Positions 8,616 through 13,054 of a stretch of 13,054 nucleotides of DNA are shown here, piece by piece. The notes under the pieces were generated by a model, which saw nothing but the letters and a program-made list of their open reading frames with translations, was not told the origin of the DNA and searched no databases. The stretch lies in NCBI GenBank assembly GCA_038276315.1, contig JBBPZY010000304.1, forward strand, positions 1 through 13,054, written 5' to 3'. The position numbers were made by a program, and so were the translations under genes. Each line of letters starts with the position of its first letter. Position 1 is the stretch's first letter. The DNA comes from GCA-003244245 sp038276315 (lineage in GTDB: Bacteria > Actinomycetota > Actinomycetes > Mycobacteriales > Pseudonocardiaceae).

Positions 8616-8641
8616 CCACCGCGGCCGGGCGGCCGCGGTGG
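8616..8641 (-). terminator. GC-rich hairpin after the YqeY-like gene
   Basis: Perfect 11-bp inverted repeat, CCACCGCGGCC and GGCCGCGGTGG, with a 4-base loop. It begins 5 bp beyond the stop of the GatB/YqeY gene (- strand). There is no U-run after it, as is usual for mycobacterial intrinsic terminators. Confidence 0.65.
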
Positions 8642-8646
8642 CATCG

Positions 8647-9048
8647 TCATGACGCGGGCGCATCTCGACCGCCGAGGTATGAGCTCAGGACAATGGCCTC
8701 TCGTCGCAGCCGTTCAGCGTGCACACGCTCACCTGCACACTCGTAGTCGCGGGCGGCCGCATGCCGATCAGCCACCTCCGCTTGGACAAGCTTTTCCATC
8801 TCTGCCGCACTGAGGCTTCGCCGTTGGACCTCAGTGGCGCGAAGGCCACTCACGGTCCCCGCGAGCCTTGGGTGCCCGACACTCGGTTGCGGTGCCCGAG
8901 CGGCATCGACGGCCTCAGCGCTATCGAGCGCACCCAACGCCGATCGAAGCGCCGCAACGGCCACGGAATCTCGTGCCTTCATCGCTTCAGGAAGCGCGGC
9001 GCGCAGGCGATCCCGCACGGTCCCAGCGCACTCATCTGTCGTTGCCAT
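8647..9048 (-). CDS. GatB/YqeY-domain protein
   Basis: A 133-residue, mostly helical protein. The GatB/YqeY pattern is clear: RDRLRAALPEAMKARDSVAV then ALRSALGALDSAEAVD near the start, and LSAAEMEKLVQAEVADRHAAARDYECAG with AERLRREAIVLSSYL at the end. The domain is shared with the tRNA-binding tail of the GatB amidotransferase subunit; stand-alone members have no established function. The domain is interrupted by a linker (about residues 50-70) rich in Pro, Gly and Ala. ATG 9048 is used because the domain starts soon after it. GTG 9063 is an alternative: a TAACGT -10 box ends 8 nt before it, as for a leaderless transcript. The frame runs open to 9162, but that extension has no family features. 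A strong hairpin follows the stop. Confidence 0.8.
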   Translation of the reverse strand: MATTDECAGTVRDRLRAALPEAMKARDSVAVAALRSALGALDSAEAVDAARAPQPSVGHPRLAGTVSGLRATEVQRRSLSAAEMEKLVQAEVADRHAAARDYECAGERVHAERLRREAIVLSSYLGGRDAPAS

Positions 9049-9166
9049 CCGCCTGACGTCCACCGCGACGACGTTACTGTCGATCAAATATGAGCGAAAC
9101 AGACTTGTGAGCGAGGCATTGACGGCACTCCTTACCCGCTGCCCGCGTCGGCAGGAACACACCAGT

Positions 9167-9178
9167 AGGGGATCCCCT
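9167..9178. repeat. 12-bp perfect palindrome
   Basis: AGGGGATCCCCT reads the same on both strands. GGCAGG (9150-9155) and CCTGCC (9176-9181) form an additional outer inverted repeat. It sits between the divergently placed ends of the GNAT gene (3' end) and the YqeY-like gene (5' end), about 115 bp upstream of the latter, where a regulator site is possible. Confidence 0.35.
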
Positions 9179-9287
9179 GCCGAACAAGGTCACGTTCAGG
9201 CAGCAACAACCCGCGAGCAGCCGGTGATCGTTCCGGCCACGGCCGCCGGTGGGTCGTGGACATCGTCCTCGCTGCGGTCTGCTGCGC

Positions 9288-10049
9288 TCACCCCGGACTG
9301 TTCGGCAGCGAGATGTGCAGCATCGCGGTTGCCGGCCGGTAGCCGACTGAGCGGTAGATGCGATCTTCTGCTTCGGCCGCTGGTGTGAGGAACGGGGTGG
9401 TGATGTCGACTGCGGCGCAGGCGCGCGTGAGCAACGCGGTCAGGCCGGCGGCGATGCCACGGCCCCGGTAGGGAGATCGCACTCCGATGGCGGCGAGTTC
9501 GCGGACCCCGCTGTGGGGCGGCGCGCAGAGCCCACCCCCTACAGCGCCGCCGGTACTGATGTCGAGGGCCACGGCTACGAGCCCGCCGCCGTCGAGCGTG
9601 CCGCGAAGGCGCGCGACGTCATGGTCGGTGGTCTCCGGCTGGCCGTAGGCGTCGTTCTGTGCCTCTGCGACCTGACGTAGCTGGAGGTCGCTGCTGGCCA
9701 GGCGGAGCCCGATGCCGTCAGGAACGGGTGGCGCTTTCACGACGGCCGGGTCGCAGCTCATCACCGGTAGCCGCCGCTCGGGGACGAAGCCGGCAGCAAT
9801 CAGGCCGGGCTCTACCTTCGGGCAGAGCCCAGGCAGATACTCCAACCGTGGGGTGCGGGCGCGGTGGGTGAACACCGCAACGAGCTCCGCGACCTGGTCC
9901 GGGGTCGGCTCGGCGCCGTCGTCGGGGATGGCGTAGTTGCGGAACAGGCCGGCGTCGTGGTCGTCGAGGGACACCAGGAACGGGCCGACACGGACGGCGC
10001 GGGAGCCGATGAGTGCGCGCAGGTAGGCATGGAGAGCATGCTCGAGCAC
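9288..10049 (-). CDS. GNAT-family N-acetyltransferase
   Basis: A 253-residue acetyl-CoA-dependent acetyltransferase of unknown substrate. The N-terminal half (VLEHALHAYLRALIGSRAVR through YAIPDDGAEPTPDQVAELVA) is a lineage-specific domain. The GNAT fold occupies about residues 113-250, with the acetyl-CoA pyrophosphate loop VRSPYRGRGIAAGLT at about 190-204 and the C-terminal motif DRIYRSVGYRPATAM at about 229-243. GTG 10049 is preferred: GAAAGG lies 10 nt upstream and the recognisable protein begins there. An upstream TTG at 10094 would add 15 residues. It is a single gene on the - strand. Its upstream region carries a fragment of another gene and a palindrome, so its promoter context may have been rearranged. 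Confidence 0.88.
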   Translation of the reverse strand: MLEHALHAYLRALIGSRAVRVGPFLVSLDDHDAGLFRNYAIPDDGAEPTPDQVAELVAVFTHRARTPRLEYLPGLCPKVEPGLIAAGFVPERRLPVMSCDPAVVKAPPVPDGIGLRLASSDLQLRQVAEAQNDAYGQPETTDHDVARLRGTLDGGGLVAVALDISTGGAVGGGLCAPPHSGVRELAAIGVRSPYRGRGIAAGLTALLTRACAAVDITTPFLTPAAEAEDRIYRSVGYRPATAMLHISLPNSPG

Positions 10050-10509
10050 AGCAGGAGAACCTTTCGGGATGATGAGAGCAGGCGACAACCGCAAGAGAGC
10101 GGGACCGCTCAGACATCATCTGTCTCGCGAACGGGCTGCATGCCCGCACGGCTGTGTCCAGCGGCCCCTTCAGGGACACGCGGGCAATGGCCTCAGTCCT
10201 CCTGGACGCGAATCAAGGTCAGATGATTCTGTCCCTGCCCATCTGCTCCGTCAACGCCCTGCCGTCCCGCAGGTCGATCGGTGACCGGTCACCACCCGGA
10301 GCAGGACCGCGCGGCCCCTTCCACCCCTCTCTGGTGGCGGTCTGGGCCGCCGCGTGGTTCAGGGTTGCGTGGAAGAGCCTGTGGGGGCGTCTGTGGGGAA
10401 AAGGATCGTGCTGAGCATGTGTCCGGGGTCCCAGATCAATCCGGAAGCCGCCGTTACATCTACCGCTATTGGCTGTTCCGTTGTTCCTGGCCCCGTAGCC
10501 GCGTGCGGT
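10050..10509. other. Gene-free stretch upstream of the GNAT gene
   Basis: About 460 bp with no frame I can assign to a family on either strand. It contains the GAAAGG ribosome-binding site of the GNAT gene at the left end and a 14-bp palindrome at 10280-10293. On the - strand a short frame ends DLRDGRALTEQMGRDRII near 10219, which looks protein-like but is not recognised. The stretch may be rearranged DNA. Confidence 0.35.
10280..10293. repeat. 14-bp perfect palindrome (possible operator)
   Basis: GGTGACCGGTCACC is a perfect palindrome of the size bound by dimeric regulators. It lies about 230 bp upstream of the GNAT start and 380 bp upstream of the ArsR gene, so its target is unclear. In GC-rich DNA a single 14-bp palindrome can also be chance. 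Confidence 0.35.
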
Positions 10510-10617
10510 GAGTGGTCGAACATGTGGGCGACAGCCGCAGCTTGCCCGGCGGCCCGCGCCGCCGCACCGGCGTCCGGCGCCCCCGCCTCTTTCGCATCGC
10601 GGGCCGCGGCATGAGCC
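10510..10617 (-). pseudogene. Fragment resembling Imm5-like putative immunity proteins
   Basis: On the - strand one frame reads AAHAAARDAKEAGAPDAGAA then ARAAGQAAAVAHMFDHSPHA, about 36 residues. This matches, from memory, the Ala-rich helical core of the actinobacterial 'putative immunity protein' (Imm5-like) family, where similar RAAGHAVATAHMADH segments occur. A stop codon lies directly before it in frame, and after SPHAAT the frame (open to about 10365) no longer resembles the family. The fragment is therefore cut at both ends. Its left-hand neighbour is unrecognised DNA and its right-hand neighbour is the ArsR promoter. If correct, it is a relic of a toxin-immunity or similar locus. The sequence is low-complexity Ala-rich, so chance similarity cannot be excluded. 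Confidence 0.45.
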
Positions 10618-10637
10618 GCGAATCGCTAACGAGATGC

Positions 10638-10670
10638 TTGATAACTTACGTTTACGTGAGTAATTATAGC
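10638..10670 (+). promoter_or_regulatory. ArsR-gene promoter with operator in the spacer
   Basis: TTGATA (10638-10643) is a good -35. The -10 is AATTAT (10662-10667, 18-bp spacer) or TATAGC (10665-10670); either predicts a start within 2 nt of GTG 10675, so the mRNA is probably leaderless. An imperfect inverted repeat lies in the spacer and runs into the -10: arms ATAACTTACG (10641-10650) and CGTGAGTAAT (10655-10664), 8 of 10 paired, with a TTTA centre. This is the size and place expected for ArsR-type autorepression. The segment is an AT-rich island in GC-rich DNA. Confidence 0.6.
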
Positions 10671-10674
10671 TTCC

Positions 10675-11364
10675 GTGCTTGAAACAGCAGCGACGGCGAG
10701 CCTGCTGGGTGACCCGACTCGCGTACGCATCCTCGACGCGTTGACCGGCGGACCGTTGCGCACTGCGGCGCTCGCGGCAGCGACGGGAATGACGCCGGCC
10801 GCGTTGAGCAGGCATTTGAACCTGCTGCGCAAGGCAGATGTCGTCACACGAATAGACGTCGCCGACGACGGGCGAGGTCGCGCCTACCAGTTGCAGCCGG
10901 CGGCGTTGGAAGCTCTCGCCGGTTGGCTACGCTCGACCAGTTGGGCCGCCGAGTTGGGGGCGGTTTCCGCCAAGCCGCAGACTCGCGAGCTGCTCGCTCG
11001 CATGGGCGGGTTCCTCGACGCCTTCGCCGCGGCCGACGTCGCCTTCTTCGAACGCCACCTTCGCCCGGACGCGATGTTGGTGTTTCCCGGCATGTCCCAT
11101 CCGGTCGATAAGCAGGGCTGCCTGGACTCGGTGGCGTCGCACCCGCCGTACCGGCGTAACCGGATTCTCACCGAGCCGGTCGTGCGGCTGCTCGGCGCGG
11201 CCACCACCGTCATCACCATCACCGCCGAAGTGGCCACCGTCGCTGACGACACCGCTCGCCCTACGTTCATCACCGCAGTGATCAACGAGGGCGATCCTTG
11301 GCAGCTTGCGCATCTGCAGTGGACTCCCGCTGCTCCGACTGAAGAGAAAGGAACCCTCGAATGA
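10675..11364 (+). CDS. ArsR-type regulator fused to an NTF2/SnoaL-like domain
   Basis: A 229-residue two-domain protein. Residues 1-88 are a winged helix of the ArsR type: LLGDPTRVRILDALTGG (10-26), recognition helix TPAALSRHLNLLRKADVV (40-57) and a wing ending RGRAYQL (67-73). Residues about 108-218 look like an NTF2/SnoaL fold: RMGGFLDAFAAADVAFFERH then LRPDAMLVFPG, TVITITAEVATVAD and FITAVINEGDPWQLAHLQW. ArsR proteins usually lack such a domain and are about 100-120 residues. The only cysteine is Cys149, so the cysteine metal sites of ArsR/SmtB sensors are absent; a small organic ligand held by the NTF2-like cavity is more likely (inference). GTG 10675 is supported by the promoter spacing. 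The stop overlaps the VOC start (ATGA), so the two are translationally coupled. The spacer inverted repeat suggests autorepression. Confidence 0.85.
   Translation: MLETAATASLLGDPTRVRILDALTGGPLRTAALAAATGMTPAALSRHLNLLRKADVVTRIDVADDGRGRAYQLQPAALEALAGWLRSTSWAAELGAVSAKPQTRELLARMGGFLDAFAAADVAFFERHLRPDAMLVFPGMSHPVDKQGCLDSVASHPPYRRNRILTEPVVRLLGAATTVITITAEVATVADDTARPTFITAVINEGDPWQLAHLQWTPAAPTEEKGTLE
11346..11351 (+). promoter_or_regulatory. Ribosome-binding site of the VOC gene
   Basis: GAAAGG, lying in the last codons of the ArsR-fusion gene and ending about 9-10 nt before ATG 11361, is a good Shine-Dalgarno match. With the ATGA overlap it supports coupled translation and fixes the VOC start. Confidence 0.6.
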
Positions 11365-12134
11365 CTGAGCTGATCGACGCCACCTTCCCGACCCGCGTGA
11401 TCGCCTACGCCGGCGGCGAAGACATCAACGCCTCGCGGAGCTTCTACACCGAGGTGCTCGGCTTCGACGTGGCGATGGAAGATCCGGTGCTCGGGCTCAC
11501 CTCGCCCGCCAACCGCACCGCGCAAGTCCTCATCCCGCCCGTCGGCTTCGACGACTCCCAGCCGCGGTTCGGGATCGACCTCGGCGACCCCCAGGCCGTC
11601 ACCGCGGCGCACGCCGCGACGCTCCAGCGCGGTCTGCGTGTCGTCTACCCGCTCACCGACGAGCCCTGGGGCGTGCGGCGCTTTTTCGTCGAAGATCCGG
11701 GCGGGACGATCATCAACGTGCTCGCCCACACAGTCGCGACAACGGCAGGCATTCGACCTCGCCTCGTCGTCGAGGACGTGGACGCCGCCGTCGAGTACTA
11801 CGAGCGATACCTCGGAGCCACACAGGGTCCGCGCCACGCAGAACCGTCCGGCCTGGTCGTGCACGCCGAACTCACGATCGGGACCAGCACGATCTCGATC
11901 ACCCAGGCCTACGACGACTACCGCCTCTACTCGCCGCAATCCGCGGCAAGCTCACCCGTCCTACTGACGCTGACGGTCGCCGACGCCTCCGCGATCGGCG
12001 ACGCCATGGTCGACGGCGGCGCAACGGTCCTCGTCTGCATCGAGGACCGCCCCTGGGGCAAGCGGGAAGGAAGAATCAGGGACCCATTCGGCCACCTTTG
12101 GGTCCTCAGCCAAGACATCTTCCTGGCGCCATAA
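11361..12134 (+). CDS. Tandem VOC-family (glyoxalase-fold) protein
   Basis: A 257-residue protein made of two vicinal-oxygen-chelate domains. Domain 1 (about 12-121) has ASRSFYTEVLGFDV and ends PWGVRRFFVEDPGGTIINV. Domain 2 (about 130-252) has VDAAVEYYERYLGA and ends PWGKREGRIRDPFGHLWVLS, the PhnB-like signature. VOC enzymes and binding proteins act on small molecules such as methylglyoxal adducts, catechols or antibiotics; the specific substrate cannot be read from sequence. The usual glutamate ligand position is filled in domain 1 (Glu111 of EDPGG), but domain 2 has Arg-Asp (RDPFG), so the metal site may be incomplete or the protein may bind instead of catalyse. It is co-transcribed and translationally coupled with the ArsR-NTF2 gene, which presumably represses it until a ligand appears. 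A hairpin follows the stop. Confidence 0.9.
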   Translation: MTELIDATFPTRVIAYAGGEDINASRSFYTEVLGFDVAMEDPVLGLTSPANRTAQVLIPPVGFDDSQPRFGIDLGDPQAVTAAHAATLQRGLRVVYPLTDEPWGVRRFFVEDPGGTIINVLAHTVATTAGIRPRLVVEDVDAAVEYYERYLGATQGPRHAEPSGLVVHAELTIGTSTISITQAYDDYRLYSPQSAASSPVLLTLTVADASAIGDAMVDGGATVLVCIEDRPWGKREGRIRDPFGHLWVLSQDIFLAP

Positions 12135-12141
12135 CGCGGCC

Positions 12142-12161
12142 GCAGGGCGCCGCCGCCCTGC
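12142..12161 (+). terminator. Hairpin after the ArsR/VOC operon
   Basis: Perfect 8-bp stem, GCAGGGCG and CGCCCTGC, with a 4-base loop, starting 7 bp after the VOC stop. It has no U-tract, but position and symmetry fit a terminator for the operon. Confidence 0.6.
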
Positions 12162-12370
12162 CACCCTCCCCTACTCACGAACGTCGCGACCAACTCGGTC
12201 GTCGGACCGCTGTCGCCGTTGTGTCAGTAGCCGAACCTTCTACGGGAACGATGCAGGCCAGGCGGGCTACGCGGATGAGGATGTCCCATAAGACCCGTCC
12301 GGCAAAGATTCCCGCAAGGGTACGACAACCGGGACATCAACGGCGCGCCATCCTGTGCTGTTCTGAGCGG

Positions 12371-12841
12371 TCATCGAACCTGGGCGCCTGCCGCCGTGAT
12401 GAACGCCTTCAGCAGGTCCTGGCACCGGTTCTCATGCTCCACCAGCGCAGCCCGATCCGCGCCATGGTGTATCGCACCGATCGGTTCGAACGCGGCGTCG
12501 GCCAGCGCCAGGAGGTCAGGGTTTTCGGCGAGCAGCTGAACCCGAAACCGTGCATGATCGGCGGCTGCCCCGAGGCGATCAGACGCTGCACGTGCAGCGT
12601 AGAGCTCAGGGTGTGCGGCATCGTCGCGGTGGCGGACGAACCAGAGGCTGATGACTCCTTGCCGGAGTTCGGTGATCGCCCCGGCAAAACCGCTGTAGGT
12701 CGCTATTCGCTCCTGGCGCAGCCGCTCGTCGCGAGCGAATCTCTCGGCGCGCCCGGCGTTAACGCGCTGGAACACGTAGGTGACGGTGGAGGCCAACAGC
12801 GTCCCCACCACGGCAAGCACACTCGCGAGCAAACCTTGCAT
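12371..12841 (-). CDS. Small membrane-anchored protein of unknown function
   Basis: A 156-residue protein. Residues 3-24 (GLLASVLAVVGTLLASTVTY) form one membrane helix. A strongly charged, coiled-coil-like helix follows (FQRVNAGRAERFARDERLRQ then ERIATYSGFAGAITELRQG). The rest is a helical cytoplasmic domain (DRLGAAADHARFRVQLLAEN, LVEHENRCQDLLKAFITAAG). From memory it matches a hypothetical family seen in Streptomyces and relatives; no function is known. ATG 12841 is chosen because the hydrophobic segment starts right after it. The frame is open upstream to 12991, but that part overlaps remains of a LuxR-type gene and shows no family resemblance. It converges on the VOC operon. Confidence 0.8.
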   Translation of the reverse strand: MQGLLASVLAVVGTLLASTVTYVFQRVNAGRAERFARDERLRQERIATYSGFAGAITELRQGVISLWFVRHRDDAAHPELYAARAASDRLGAAADHARFRVQLLAENPDLLALADAAFEPIGAIHHGADRAALVEHENRCQDLLKAFITAAGAQVR

Positions 12842-13004
12842 GCCCAGATAGTCTGCCGTCTGCTCGCCGTCCTGACTTGGAGCAACAGCTCGGCTCACAG
12901 TGTCCAGTGAGTTCGTGATCGGTGCACCGACGGTTGGTCGGCACGCAACTCCGGTCCGCATCAACACAGTGGCACCCGGGCCGGCGTACACCCGGCCGGA
13001 GGGC

Positions 13005-13054
13005 GGTCCCGGCGCCGAGCTTGGCCAGGATGTGCTCCACGTGGGCGGCCACCG
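13005..13054 (-). CDS. C-terminal fragment of a LuxR-type HTH regulator (cut by window edge)
   Basis: From the right edge, the - strand reads VAAHVEHILAKLGAGT. This is the recognition helix and following turn of a LuxR/FixJ-type DNA-binding domain (usual form TVxxHVxxILxKLGxxxR). The natural continuation, a final helix of 10-15 residues, is not found in this frame. The frame instead continues as antisense-like sequence into the next gene, without a stop until 12759. A different frame meets a stop at 12961-12963. Either the protein has an unusual tail or the 3' end is damaged by a frameshift or rearrangement near 13000. The rest of the gene lies outside the window. Confidence 0.55.

Noticed and set aside
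8327..8746. 139-codon + strand frame after the DUF222 remnant
   Set aside because: No motifs; its right part runs antisense to the YqeY-like gene and through the terminator hairpin.
10219..10815. 198-codon - strand frame
   Set aside because: Runs through the ArsR promoter and start in antisense; Arg/Gly-rich with no domain. The protein-like signal nearby is in a different frame (Imm5-like fragment).
10884..11939. 351-codon - strand frame
   Set aside because: Shadow of the ArsR-NTF2 and VOC genes, which carry clear family motifs on the + strand.
12098..12910. 270-codon + strand frame
   Set aside because: Antisense to the membrane-anchored protein, which has a clean transmembrane helix and coherent helical composition.

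Overview
The window is high-GC actinobacterial DNA, most likely from Mycobacterium/Mycolicibacterium or a close relative. The evidence is the asnB type, a DUF222/HNH (13E12-type) gene, a DUF427 gene, GTG/TTG starts, and several TANNNT -10 boxes placed 6-8 nt before a start codon, as in mycobacterial leaderless genes. This assignment rests on recalled family resemblance only; no search was run.

Left third (1-3500): conserved housekeeping genes, all on the + strand. These are inositol-3-phosphate synthase (5' end outside the window), a small SdpI-family membrane protein with a cysteine-rich tail, and glutamine-hydrolysing asparagine synthetase (asnB).

Middle (3488-6810): a scarred aldo/keto reductase (AKR) cluster. 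A TetR regulator (-) and an AKR (+) that look as if they were once divergent are joined head to head: both have lost their N-terminal coding sequence and the promoter between them. A convergent PdxI-like AKR (-) is intact. A third AKR (+) is only a frameshifted remnant, starting 29 bp from the PdxI-like gene across what looks like a bidirectional promoter. A DUF427 gene (-) follows.

Right half (6811-13054): looser, accessory-like DNA. It holds a DUF222/HNH gene broken by a +1 frameshift and lacking its HNH end, a GatB/YqeY-domain gene (-) with a strong hairpin after it, a GNAT acetyltransferase (-), a remnant resembling Imm5-like immunity proteins (-), and a two-gene operon (+) whose start and stop codons overlap. 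That operon encodes an ArsR-type regulator fused to an NTF2/SnoaL-like domain and a tandem VOC (glyoxalase-fold) protein. A small membrane-anchored protein (-) and the C-terminal piece of a LuxR-type helix-turn-helix (-) close the window.

The most system-like unit is the ArsR-NTF2/VOC operon, with an inverted repeat lying in its promoter spacer. It looks like a self-contained, ligand-responsive detoxification or small-molecule module. The rest of the interest is in gene decay: four broken or partial genes in about 7 kb, with identifiable lesions. No RNA genes, CRISPR arrays or complete insertion sequences were seen.
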